34,898 nucleotides of DNA, taken from contig NZ_CALPCP010000039.1 of NCBI RefSeq assembly GCF_943192995.1, positions 1 to 34,898 of the forward strand. Direction: 5' to 3'. The notes under the pieces were generated by a model. The model was not told where the DNA came from. It saw only the letters and a list, made by a program, of their open reading frames with translations, and made no database searches. This document shows positions 1 to 6,428 of the stretch, piece after piece; within the stretch, counting starts at the first letter, position 1, and each line of letters begins with the position of its first letter. The stretch comes from Flintibacter muris (GTDB taxonomy: Bacteria; Bacillota; Clostridia; Oscillospirales; Oscillospiraceae). The translations under genes were made by a program, and so were the position numbers.

Positions 1-58
1 TCTGCTCAGGCGGTTTGCATGATTGCCGCTTTTCGCACTTTGTTAAAAAGGCTTTAGC

Positions 59-607
59 CTATTGGTACAGCTTCTCATTTTTGATATACATTGTTGTCAA
101 ACCATCCGTTGCCTGGGGGCCCCAAAACAGCGCGTCAAAGAGGCCGGGCTGCTTGGCTGTGGTTTTGCCGCGCTCCGCCTGTTGGACACACATTTTCAGA
201 TAGGCTTCCATCCCGTACCGGTTTATAAAATCGACCCGGTCGACCACCGGCTTCCCAACAAGCGTAAAGAGGAGGACGGCTCGTGTTACTTCACCGGTTC
301 CGATCACCGCGCATGCCAAAAGCCATGGGCCCAACGGAAACTTCGCCAGCAAAATTACTGGAATGAAAATCAATACACCAACCAAGCCGATTAAAAGGAA
401 AAAAAGAGAAATCTGGTATTTTTCAAAAGCCAGCAATAACGGCACTGGTAAAATTCCAAGTCCGATAAAGCCGGATTTTCTTTGGATGAATAGCTGTGTC
501 TTTTTGGGAATCGATTCATCTGGCGTGATCCTAAATTTAGAATCGGTATTCAGGCTATATAGCATAGCCACAGACGTTACCACGATCGCTAAAATAATTT
601 TAAACAT
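59..607 (-). CDS. Small multi-pass membrane protein of unknown function
   Basis: The 182-residue product is not recognised. It has about four hydrophobic stretches: residues 2-18, about 48-62, about 66-88, and about 92-118. A soluble C-terminal tail of about 60 residues follows and carries a Trp-Gly-Pro motif. The start is well supported: an AGGAGGAAC ribosome site lies about 7 bases before the ATG. Its transcript begins some 320 bases upstream, behind a leader with a terminator/antiterminator pair and a facing antisense transcript, so expression is probably tightly controlled. A short AGGC-TAAA-GCCT hairpin followed by T5 just after the stop (about 42-59) may be its terminator. It stands alone on this strand within the window. 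Function cannot be assigned; a toxin, an immunity protein or a transporter accessory protein are all possible. Confidence 0.7.
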   Translation of the reverse strand: MFKIILAIVVTSVAMLYSLNTDSKFRITPDESIPKKTQLFIQRKSGFIGLGILPVPLLLAFEKYQISLFFLLIGLVGVLIFIPVILLAKFPLGPWLLACAVIGTGEVTRAVLLFTLVGKPVVDRVDFINRYGMEAYLKMCVQQAERGKTTAKQPGLFDALFWGPQATDGLTTMYIKNEKLYQ

Positions 608-665
608 TTTGCGTTCCTCCTCTTCTTTGATGGGCGTTTTTCTTCCTCCTGTTTGTTTTTACGGT

Positions 666-691
666 CTCCAGGGGCGTTTCCACCCCTGGAG
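666..691 (-). other. Hairpin in the leader between attenuator and gene
   Basis: A perfect 9-bp stem (CTCCAGGGG / CCCCTGGAG) with an 8-base loop lies between the attenuator terminator and the gene at 607. No T-tract follows on the minus strand, so it is probably not a terminator. It may insulate the ribosome site or stabilise processed mRNA. A second AGGAGG at about 643-648, without a usable start codon nearby, lies between this hairpin and the true ribosome site. Confidence 0.5.
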
Positions 692-698
692 CCGGGGT

Positions 699-738
699 AA
701 AAAACAAAAACGCCGTGCAGGTGCAAAGCCTACACAGC
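699..738 (-). terminator. Attenuator terminator in the leader
   Basis: Read on the minus strand, a 10-bp stem (GCTGTGTAGG with CCTGCACGGC, two G-U pairs) and a 7-base loop are followed by a U-rich tract (U5-G-U6 on the RNA, positions 711-699). It lies about 190 bases downstream of the leader start and before the gene at 607. Its upstream arm is also the downstream arm of the competing antiterminator helix (870-884 with 723-737), so termination should be conditional. Confidence 0.75.
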
Positions 739-791
739 AAAGAAGAGTCTTCGACAACACAAACACACGAACACTACAACAAACCAAACCC

Positions 792-820
792 TTTACAAAA
801 AGGCTGGCCTGTCGTATAAT
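792..820 (+). promoter_or_regulatory. Sigma-A-type promoter for a convergent short RNA
   Basis: TTTACA and TATAAT are separated by 17 bases. The predicted start is near 826. No protein gene follows; the transcript would run into the hairpin and T-tract at 874-925 and end there. It points directly against the leader of the membrane protein gene. Confidence 0.65.
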
Positions 821-825
821 ATTCC

Positions 826-925
826 ATGCGGTGCGGCCGATGGCCGTTGTGTAGGTGAGCAGTATTCACCTATGCAGGCTTTGCGGGTGCTGGTAACACC
901 CATAAAGCTGCCGCATTTTTGTTTT
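826..925 (+). ncRNA. Putative ~100-nt antisense RNA against the leader
   Basis: From the plus-strand promoter the RNA would start near 826 and end near 925. It folds into hairpins CGGCC-GAT-GGCCG, TAGGTGA-N7-TCACCTA and a long terminal stem (874-911), with the ends ATGCG/CGCAT able to close a junction. The last hairpin is followed by CGCA and T5-G-T4, a good intrinsic terminator on this strand. It is perfectly complementary to the first ~100 nt of the opposing leader, including the left arm of the antiterminator. The cloverleaf-like shape is not a tRNA: no T-loop or CCA signature. Confidence 0.55.
866..916 (-). CDS. Possible 16-residue leader peptide
   Basis: An ATG about 10 nt after the predicted transcript start opens a short frame encoding MRQLYGCYQHPQSLHR and then TGA. 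The frame covers hairpin A and the left arm of the antiterminator, as expected if ribosome stalling there controlled the switch. Against it, no Shine-Dalgarno sequence precedes the ATG, so translation would have to be leaderless-like. It may be incidental to antisense control. Confidence 0.35.
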   Translation of the reverse strand: MRQLYGCYQHPQSLHR

Positions 926-932
926 CAACAGC

Positions 933-961
933 AGTATAACAGAAACTGACATGTTTTGCAA
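933..961 (-). promoter_or_regulatory. Promoter of the leader RNA and membrane protein gene
   Basis: On the minus strand TTGCAA (961-956) and TATACT (938-933) are separated by 17 bases, placing the start near 926. It is the only strong promoter seen upstream of the gene at 607. Confidence 0.7.
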
Positions 962-1128
962 GAGCTATAAAGCCCCTTTTAACGAAAACGAAGTGCAATA
1001 CCGCGGTGACCACCCTTTCTGTCTCCCCGTTTGAGCTTTATAAGATGCCTACATGTTAAATACTTTCCCCAACAGTTGTCAAGCAAAATCAGGGGTGAAG
1101 AATTTATAAAATTTTAAAGAAATATCCC

Positions 1129-1157
1129 TTGACTGCGACCGGGCAAGTAGGTAAAGT
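1129..1157 (+). promoter_or_regulatory. Promoter of the LTA-synthase-like gene
   Basis: TTGACT, 17 bases, TAAAGT; predicted start near 1164, giving a leader of about 36 nt before the ATG at 1200. A GGAGG follows at about 1186-1190. The 965-1128 stretch before it is AT-rich and holds nothing else that I can identify. Confidence 0.7.
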
Positions 1158-1199
1158 AGGAGAGGTAAAAAAAGGTTTTTCGATTGGAGGTCGATTCCA

Positions 1200-3335
1200 A
1201 TGGGGTATAATGGGAGAAGGATGAGCGGAAATCGCAGCCGGTCCCGCCGCAGCGAGGCGGCGGTTATGATCCAGACCTTGGAGCGGGTGCTGTTGTTTCC
1301 GCTGCTGCTGCTCTATCTGGAGCTGGTGCTGCATGTCTACATGAAGACATCCCTGGCTTACGCTCCGGTGTATTTTGTGTTCAGCTTTGCGGCGGGGTTT
1401 TTCCTGTCCGCTCTTACTTTGGCCTGGCACCCGCAGGTGAACAGTATAATCTCCAAGGTGCTGGCAGTGCTCCTGTCGGTGGTCTACGGAGTGGAGATTA
1501 TCGCCAAGACCATCCTCCAGTCCTACTACGGCCCCAGCGCCTTGAAGGTGGCGGCGGGAAACCGGCTGACTGACTACTCCGACGTTATTCTCTCCACCGT
1601 TATCCACAGTATCCCGATCCTTCTGATCCTGCTGCTGCCTTCCATCCTGATCTGCATATTCGGCAACGATTTTCCGGGCTTTGAGCGCTTCGACGTCCGC
1701 TTTGCCGCCATAGTGCTGGGGGCCTGTGTGCTCTGTCATGTGCTGGGTATTGGGGTGACGCTGCTGCCCTGGAAGGGGGACGTAACTCCCGGGTGGCTGT
1801 ATAAGGTGGACACCAATGTGGACGACCAGGTGGAGCAGCTGGGTCTGCTGACCATGCTGCGGCTGGATATCAAGCATATGATTGTCCCGGTGAGCAACAC
1901 CATGGGCAACGATTTCAGCGGTTTGGAGGTTCTGACGCCGCCGGGGGGCAGCTCTGCGGGGGATGCATCCCAGGTGGATGACCCCGGTCCGGTGATTGAC
2001 ACTTCGCCCAATGTGATGGATGTGGACTTGGCCGCTCTGTCTGAGAACGGGGCGAACGACGATGTCAAGTGGCTGGCCAACTATTTCAACAGTGTTACTC
2101 CTACCAAAAAGAATGAGTATACCGGTATGTTTGAGGGCTACAACGTGATCGAGGTGGTCATTGAGGGGTTCTCGGGCTACGCCATCGACCCCCAGCTCAC
2201 CCCCACACTGTATAAGCTGACCCACGAGGGCTTTGTCTTCAACAACTTCTATACCGCCCTCCACTACACCAGCACCTCCAATGGCGAGTGCCAGACGCTG
2301 CTGGGCCTGTATCCCAAAAACGGCAACCCCATCACCATGAAGCGTACCGGAGAAGTACAGTTTAAAAAGGATGGCCAGAATGTGGGCTTCAACGCCTATC
2401 TCACTCTGCCTCAACAGCTGAAACGGGCGGGTTACAACGTGCTGGGCTACCACGCCAACTCTGAGATGTACGGCCGTCTGGCCTCCCACACCAACCTGGG
2501 TTACGACTGGCACCAGTTTGGCAACGGCTTTGAGGGGCTGGAGCTGAAAAACGACGGCGGCCTGCAATGGCCCCAGCGGGACACTGTGATGGTGGAGGCA
2601 AGCGTGGATGACTATATCAACTCTGACCAGCCCTTCCATGTCTACTACCTGACCATCAGCGGCCACATGCCCTACTCCAACAACAGGATTGTGGCCCCCT
2701 ACCGGGAGACGGTCCGGGCGCTGCCCTACAGCGAGACCACCCAGAACTATGTGGCCACCGTCATGGAGGTGGACCGCGCTCTGGAGCTGCTGATTCAGAA
2801 GCTGGAGGCGGCGGGCAAGCTGGACAAAACCCTTATTGTGGCCACCGGGGACCACATTCCCTACTTCAACGTGGACACCCTGGAGGAGTTGTCCGGACAG
2901 ACGTTTGGCAGTTCCGAGGCCATGGAACACCTGGACGAGTCCAGCATTGACTTTGATGTCTATAAAAACTCCCTCATTATATGGTCGGCCAGCATGGAGG
3001 AGCCGGTTGTGGTAGATAAGCCCTGCTGTCAGGTGGACATTCTGCCCACGGTGTCCAATCTGCTGGGGCTGGAGTATGATTCACGGATGCTGGCGGGCAG
3101 CGACATCCTCTCCGACAGCGAGGGGCTGGTGGTCTTTACCTCCACCTGCTGGATGACTGACCGGGGCTTCTACAACCGCTTTACCCAGGAGTTCACCCCG
3201 GCAGAGGGGGTCACCATGACGGCGGAGGAGCAGGAAAACTATGTTTCCGCCATGAAGAAGCTGGTGAGCTACAAGCTGAACTCCACAGCGCTGATTGTGG
3301 AAAACAACTTTTATGATGCCGCCTTTGGAGGATAG
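1200..3335 (+). CDS. LTA synthase family membrane sulfatase-like protein
   Basis: The 711-residue protein has the layout of the lipoteichoic acid synthase / phosphoglycerol transferase family. About five membrane segments lie in residues 20-190, then an acidic linker, then an extracellular alkaline-phosphatase-fold domain from about residue 310. Visible family signatures are the metal-binding Glu in VIEGFSGY, the nucleophile region TSNGE with the likely catalytic Thr359, a SGHMPYSN motif, and TGDHIPYFN near the end. Family members transfer glycerol-phosphate units from phosphatidylglycerol on the outer face of the membrane. The start at 1200 has GGAGG 9 bases upstream; the ATG at 1221 lacks proper spacing. 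It has its own promoter and ends at a repeat-derived hairpin. Whether it makes true LTA or another phosphoglycerol-modified polymer cannot be said. Confidence 0.85.
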   Translation: MGYNGRRMSGNRSRSRRSEAAVMIQTLERVLLFPLLLLYLELVLHVYMKTSLAYAPVYFVFSFAAGFFLSALTLAWHPQVNSIISKVLAVLLSVVYGVEIIAKTILQSYYGPSALKVAAGNRLTDYSDVILSTVIHSIPILLILLLPSILICIFGNDFPGFERFDVRFAAIVLGACVLCHVLGIGVTLLPWKGDVTPGWLYKVDTNVDDQVEQLGLLTMLRLDIKHMIVPVSNTMGNDFSGLEVLTPPGGSSAGDASQVDDPGPVIDTSPNVMDVDLAALSENGANDDVKWLANYFNSVTPTKKNEYTGMFEGYNVIEVVIEGFSGYAIDPQLTPTLYKLTHEGFVFNNFYTALHYTSTSNGECQTLLGLYPKNGNPITMKRTGEVQFKKDGQNVGFNAYLTLPQQLKRAGYNVLGYHANSEMYGRLASHTNLGYDWHQFGNGFEGLELKNDGGLQWPQRDTVMVEASVDDYINSDQPFHVYYLTISGHMPYSNNRIVAPYRETVRALPYSETTQNYVATVMEVDRALELLIQKLEAAGKLDKTLIVATGDHIPYFNVDTLEELSGQTFGSSEAMEHLDESSIDFDVYKNSLIIWSASMEEPVVVDKPCCQVDILPTVSNLLGLEYDSRMLAGSDILSDSEGLVVFTSTCWMTDRGFYNRFTQEFTPAEGVTMTAEEQENYVSAMKKLVSYKLNSTALIVENNFYDAAFGG

Positions 3336-3338
3336 AAC

Positions 3339-3385
3339 AAGGCCCCATTTGAAAGGGGCACCACCTCTCAAAAGGAAGCTTTTTT
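3339..3385 (+). repeat. Shortened copy of the palindromic intergenic repeat
   Basis: The two ends of the family-1 repeat (AAGGCCCCATTTGAAAGGGG and CACCTCTCAAAAGGAAGC) are joined without the interior. The ends pair poorly with each other, but the left end forms its own CCCC-N-GGGG hairpin and the right end finishes in T6, so it may terminate the gene at 3335. Confidence 0.55.
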
Positions 3386-3415
3386 CAGCGAGGAGAAACA
3401 CTTTTCTGAAATCAG

Positions 3416-3444
3416 TTGATTTTTTCATGCTGTCGAAGTATAAT
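3416..3444 (+). promoter_or_regulatory. Promoter of the Bax-inhibitor-1 family gene
   Basis: TTGATT, 17 bases, TATAAT. Predicted start near 3451, 55 bases before the ATG at 3506. It shows that the upstream TTG at 3416, part of the -35 box, cannot be the start codon. Confidence 0.75.
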
Positions 3445-3505
3445 AGAACCAACCTCTATCGGGCAGACTGAACAGAAGCTGTCCGCAAAGAAAGGAGCGC
3501 TTTTT

Positions 3506-4228
3506 ATGAGTTTTGATCCCTATGAATTTGACCGCGGTTATGCCTCCAGCCAGGGCGACACTTTGGGGCAGTATACCGCCAAGACCTTCCTGTGGATGGT
3601 GCTGGGACTGCTGGTCACCTTTGGGGTGGCGGTGGGCTGCTGGATCACCGACGCGATCTATTATCTGGCCTATGCGCGTATGCTCAACGCGGTGCAGCTG
3701 ATTGTGCTGGTGTCCACCCTGATCATCTCTTTCACCATGGTCCGCCGCATTGAGAAGATGGCGGTGGGGACGGCTATCGGCCTGTTTGTGCTGTTTTCCG
3801 CCCTGTTCGGCTTTACTATGTCCATCTATCTGCTGGTCTATGGGCTCACCGCTGTAGTGCTGTGCTTCCTGCTCACCGCTGTCTACTTCGGCGCGTTGGC
3901 GGCTTACGGCTTTTTGACCAAGCGAGACCTGTCCAGCCTGCGGACCATCCTGTTTTCCGGGCTGATTTTCCTGATTATCTTCGGTCTGCTGTCCATGTTT
4001 ATCCCTGGTCTGGACATGTTTGACCGGGTGGTCTGCCTCATTGGCATCGCTGTCTTCCTGGGCTACACCGCCTACGATACCCAGAAAATCAAGGCCTATT
4101 ACAGCTTCTATTCCGCCTCCCCCGACATGCTGGCCAAGGCCTCTATTTTCTCCGCTCTCCAGCTGTATCTGGACTTTGTCAACCTGTTCCTGTATCTGCT
4201 GCGCTTCCTGAGCAACAAGAAACGCTGA
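3506..4228 (+). CDS. Bax inhibitor-1 / YccA family membrane protein
   Basis: The 240-residue product has seven closely spaced hydrophobic helices after a short acidic N-terminus (MSFDPYEFDRGY) and a basic end (SNKKR). This is the usual size and shape of the Bax inhibitor-1/YccA/YbhL family. Late motifs such as GYTAYDTQKIK and the helix ALQLYLDFVNLFLYLLRF fit the family, in which the conserved acidic residues of the last helices form a pH-sensitive pore. The start at 3506 is chosen because AAAGGAG lies 8 bases upstream and the longer frame overlaps the promoter. Monocistronic: own promoter and a strong terminator. Family members are linked to calcium leak and membrane protein quality control; the bacterial role is not well defined. 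Confidence 0.88.
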   Translation: MSFDPYEFDRGYASSQGDTLGQYTAKTFLWMVLGLLVTFGVAVGCWITDAIYYLAYARMLNAVQLIVLVSTLIISFTMVRRIEKMAVGTAIGLFVLFSALFGFTMSIYLLVYGLTAVVLCFLLTAVYFGALAAYGFLTKRDLSSLRTILFSGLIFLIIFGLLSMFIPGLDMFDRVVCLIGIAVFLGYTAYDTQKIKAYYSFYSASPDMLAKASIFSALQLYLDFVNLFLYLLRFLSNKKR

Positions 4229-4235
4229 GTCAACG

Positions 4236-4272
4236 AAAAAGCGGCTGTCCTGCTTGGACGGCCGCTTTTTTC
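4236..4272 (+). terminator. Strong intrinsic terminator, probably bidirectional
   Basis: AAAAAGCGGC-T-GTCC, a short loop, then GGAC-G-GCCGCTTTTT. The A-tract on one side and T-tract on the other let it serve both the gene ending at 4228 and the convergent gene ending at 4326. Confidence 0.85.
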
Positions 4273-4302
4273 AGCATGTCAAAAAAACTCGTACTTGTAT
4301 TT

Positions 4303-4325
4303 TGCCTCCCTCTTTGAGGGAGCCT
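4303..4325 (-). terminator. Repeat-derived hairpin after the anti-sigma-like gene
   Basis: CTCCCTC-TTT-GAGGGAG forms a hairpin directly after the minus-strand stop codon at 4326-4328. Sequence and position resemble the outer end of the family-1 repeat (GCCTCCCTTT...). It probably helps terminate or protect the 3' end of that mRNA. Confidence 0.5.
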
Positions 4326-5558
4326 TCACTCCTGCGGGAACCAGCTGGAGGTGGAGACGTCCTCCTCGGGGATGGAATCCACAGTGAGGGCGGGCTGCTT
4401 CTCCTCAGGAAGCTTCTCGGGCAGGTCCTCCACGTCGTATTTGGCCCCGTCGTAGTAGGGCTCCACAGCGATCAGGTCCTCGTCGTCCGGGACGGTGACT
4501 CCGCCGGGCATGACGTGGGAGACAGCCGGGCTCTCGGTCCCCACATCGGCGGTGGCCCGCTGGCCCACCTGGACCAGGATCATGTCGTCCTCCGGGTCCA
4601 GCTTCGCCAGAACGACCAGGATGGAGTTGTTGACCTGGGTGAGGGTCAGCTCAATGCGGTTGGCCTCCTCGTTGATGCCCCAGCCCGCCATCACGTCGCC
4701 GCATTCCGGGTTGCTGTCCGGGAGGGCGTTAAGCCGGTCCATCAGTTCGCTGAGCTGGGCCAGGGAGTATTTGCAGGAGGAGAACATCACCGTGTCGCTG
4801 CCCGTCCAGTCCAGCACCTGGAGCTCCAGGGATTTGTCGCCAGGGTCCTCGCTCTCCACCACCTGGACCACCAGCCGGCCAGATTCGTCCAGATAGGCCC
4901 CGCCGTACCAGTCGGGGTAGGCGCCGTTGAAGTGGGCCATCAGCTTCTGGTAGTCCTCAGCCCCCTCCTGGACGGGGACGTCCCCCACATAGGCCCCGCC
5001 GGGCAGGTCGCCGGTGTTGGGGGCGGGCAGTGCCCCGGTGCGGACATACAGCTCCTTCTGGGAGAACATTTTCAGGGAATCCAGGTTGAAGGGGTCGTTT
5101 CCCTCGCTGTTTTTCTGCCCGTCCACGAACTTCCACCACTTGGCCCAGGTCATCTGGTAGCCGATGGACTGGTACTCCTCAATTTCCTCCCGGGTGTAGC
5201 CCACGTCCAGCATGGCGGCGGTCAGGTCCTCGGGGGTCATGCCCATGTCCTGGTCGCTCCCCTCGCTTCCGCCGGTAGCGGTAGTGGCGTTTTCCGGGAT
5301 GTATCCGGCCAGGTCCTCCACCGTCACATAGCTGTGGATCGGAATTTTGCTGATGAGGGGGTAATACCTGTCCTTTCCGGCCTGATAGACGGTAAACGCC
5401 CCGACCACCAGCGCCGCGCAGGCGGCGAGGGCGGTGTATTTTTTCCAGGGAATGGGCCGTTTCTTTACCGGCTGGGTCAGTTTCTCAGTGAGGGCCGCCC
5501 GGACCTCCGGGCTGGGGGTCATCTGCTTTTGCATGGAGTCAAAAAGCTCCTTATTCAT
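4326..5558 (-). CDS. Membrane-anchored anti-sigma-like sensor protein
   Basis: The product (410 residues) has a cytoplasmic N-terminus of about 40 residues, one membrane helix at about 44-60 (rich in Ala, Val and Leu), and a large extracellular acidic domain that I do not recognise. Its ATG lies inside the last codons of the ECF sigma gene (8-base overlap), the usual arrangement for a cognate anti-sigma factor, with AAAGGAG 9 bases upstream. The TTG one codon earlier is less likely. The N-terminus lacks an obvious zinc-binding His-x3-Cys-x2-Cys motif, so it would not be a classic ZAS anti-sigma. The extracellular part contains a segment like other clostridial anti-sigma C-domains (EDLAGYIPENATT) but no known ligand-binding fold is evident. 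Role inferred from context. Confidence 0.6.
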   Translation of the reverse strand: MNKELFDSMQKQMTPSPEVRAALTEKLTQPVKKRPIPWKKYTALAACAALVVGAFTVYQAGKDRYYPLISKIPIHSYVTVEDLAGYIPENATTATGGSEGSDQDMGMTPEDLTAAMLDVGYTREEIEEYQSIGYQMTWAKWWKFVDGQKNSEGNDPFNLDSLKMFSQKELYVRTGALPAPNTGDLPGGAYVGDVPVQEGAEDYQKLMAHFNGAYPDWYGGAYLDESGRLVVQVVESEDPGDKSLELQVLDWTGSDTVMFSSCKYSLAQLSELMDRLNALPDSNPECGDVMAGWGINEEANRIELTLTQVNNSILVVLAKLDPEDDMILVQVGQRATADVGTESPAVSHVMPGGVTVPDDEDLIAVEPYYDGAKYDVEDLPEKLPEEKQPALTVDSIPEEDVSTSSWFPQE

Positions 5559-6054
5559 CAAAATACGCTCCTTTCAGCTTCTCCCGGAGCTGCTCCCGGC
5601 CCCTTGTCAGCCGCATTCGGACGGCCCCAGGGCGGATGGCCAGCACCTTGGCGATCTCCTGGGTGGACAGCTCCTGGAAGTAGAACAGATAGATGGGCAG
5701 GCGGTAGTCCTCGGCCAGACTTTGCAGGGCGGTCCAGACCTGGTTTTCTTCGGGCTCCCGAAACTGGACCGGGGTGTCCTCCCGCTCCGACAGGGGGACA
5801 GTCTTCCTCCTCCAGCTGGAGGAGGTCACCCGCCGGGACTGGTTGACAGTGGTGCGCAGCAGCCAGGCTTTCCGGTGCTCCTCGTCCCGAAAGGTCTTTC
5901 CCGATTGGTGGTAGGCCAGGAATACCTCCTGAAATACGTCGTCGGCGTCGGTCCGATTGCCCGTCCGAGTAAGGGCCAGGCCGTACACCATATCCTGATA
6001 GCGGTCAATTATCGCATCCATCTCACCGCCCGCGCGCAGCGGCAGAGCTTCCAT
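5551..6054 (-). CDS. ECF-type RNA polymerase sigma factor
   Basis: The 167-residue protein has sigma region 2 at about residues 12-75 (YQDMVYGLALTRTGNRTDADD, then VFQEVFLAY, the core-binding and -10 region) and region 4 at about 105-160 (LPIYLFYFQELSTQEIAKVL, then a helix-turn-helix with RPGAVRMRLTRGR). Region 1.1 and 3 are missing, as in extracytoplasmic-function sigma factors. The start is the ATG at 6054, with AAAGGAGGT 7 bases upstream; the TTG two codons earlier would sit on the ribosome site. It overlaps the downstream membrane protein by 8 bases, so the two are translationally coupled and probably form a sigma/anti-sigma pair. Confidence 0.9.
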   Translation of the reverse strand: MEALPLRAGGEMDAIIDRYQDMVYGLALTRTGNRTDADDVFQEVFLAYHQSGKTFRDEEHRKAWLLRTTVNQSRRVTSSSWRRKTVPLSEREDTPVQFREPEENQVWTALQSLAEDYRLPIYLFYFQELSTQEIAKVLAIRPGAVRMRLTRGREQLREKLKGAYFDE

Positions 6055-6073
6055 ACGCAAGACCTCCTTTCAC

Positions 6074-6108
6074 CTGTAACTCAAAACAGAGGGAAGAAAT
6101 GTCACAGA
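6074..6108 (-). promoter_or_regulatory. Possible ECF-type autoregulated promoter
   Basis: On the minus strand GTGACATTTC and, about 16 bases later, GAGTTA precede the sigma gene by roughly 20-50 bases. The TGWxACATTT-type -35 resembles ECF promoters of Firmicutes and no good sigma-A pair is present here. This is a guess from position and partial similarity. Confidence 0.3.
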
Positions 6109-6135
6109 AAAATTGAAAACTTCTGCATGTGTTCT

Positions 6136-6274
6136 AAGGCCCCCTTGGAAAAGGGGGCTCCGTACGGAGGGCGGTGTGGGTTTTCTCCGACAAAGACAGT
6201 TGCATTTTCGACAAGAGAAAACCCTCCGTCATCCGCTGCGCGGATGCCACCTCCCTTTGCGAAGGGAGGCTTTT
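6136..6274 (+). repeat. Palindromic intergenic repeat, family 1, copy A
   Basis: 139 bp that begin AAGGCCCCCTTGGAAAAGGG and end CACCTCCCTTTGCGAAGGGA plus GGCTTTT. Each end is itself a small hairpin and the ends are imperfect inverted repeats of each other. Inside are the paired blocks GGAGGGCGGTG / CCTCCGTCATCC and a second palindrome (ATCCGCTGCGCGGAT). No open reading frame. MITE-like or REP-like; near-identical in plan to the copies at 7902 and 10111. Confidence 0.75.
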
Positions 6275-6311
6275 GTCCGTAAAAATCCATCTTCCCATTC
6301 TACCAGATTTG

Positions 6312-6320
6312 TGCTATAAT
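6312..6320 (+). promoter_or_regulatory. Extended -10 promoter of the ruv operon
   Basis: TGCTATAAT is a perfect extended -10 (TG-N-TATAAT). A matching -35 is weak (TTCCCA at 6292-6297, 17-base spacing). Predicted start near 6327, about 100 bases before ruvC. The leader holds two hairpins. Confidence 0.65.
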
Positions 6321-6344
6321 TATCATGTGATATTGTGAGCAGGA

Positions 6345-6410
6345 GGAAAAACGAAGTTTTTCCCAAAAGTTTTCTTTTTGGTTCTTTTTCTTTTACAACA
6401 GAAAAAGAAC
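6345..6410 (+). other. Two perfect hairpins in the ruvC leader
   Basis: GGAAAAAC-GAA-GTTTTTCC (6345-6363) and GTTCTTTTTC-N10-GAAAAAGAAC (6381-6410) lie between the promoter and the ribosome site of ruvC. The first could act as a weak terminator (TTTTTCCC). The second, rich in A-T pairs, ends 10 bases before GGGGAGGAG and could protect or hide the ribosome site. Confidence 0.5.
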
Positions 6411-6428
6411 AGGGCAGGGGAGGAGCAT

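Larger units (their letters stand above)
699..926 (-). promoter_or_regulatory. Structured leader RNA with terminator/antiterminator switch
   Basis: The leader runs from the predicted start at about 926 to the terminator at 699-738. Three mutually dependent structures can be drawn. Hairpin A (874-911) is near the 5' end. Helix B pairs 870-884 with 723-737 over 15 bp; two of its pairs are G-U on the minus-strand RNA and would be A-C mismatches on the plus strand, so the functional RNA is the minus one. The terminator hairpin is 712-738. A and B share the segment 874-884, and B and the terminator share 729-737. A therefore allows termination and B prevents it. Two more small hairpins (TAGGTGA/TCACCTA and CGGCC/GGCCG) lie inside B. 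No known riboswitch signature was recognised. Confidence 0.65.

Noticed and set aside
15..203. 62-residue plus-strand frame at the window start
   Set aside because: Lies antisense to the end of the membrane protein gene and has no ribosome site.
867..884. CACCTATGCAGG as a fourth copy of the 24-bp dyad element
   Set aside because: Only about 10 bases match and no -35 box follows on that strand.
826..925. Cloverleaf-like fold resembling a tRNA
   Set aside because: No T-loop sequence, no acceptor-end conservation and no plausible anticodon arm; the 3' end is a terminator.
870..930. GCAAAGCC on the minus strand, as found in c-di-GMP-I riboswitches
   Set aside because: The GNRA loop, its receptor and the second helix of that riboswitch are absent; the segment is explained by the competing hairpins.
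1104..2930. 608-residue frame on the minus strand
   Set aside because: Antisense shadow of the LTA-synthase-like gene: His/Gln/Val-rich composition and no family pattern.
4254..5846. 530-residue plus-strand frame
   Set aside because: Shadow of the anti-sigma-like and sigma genes, which have proper starts, overlap and family motifs.
6136..6274. CRISPR-like repeat unit
   Set aside because: Copies are kilobases apart, over 130 bp long and internally palindromic; there are no regular spacers.
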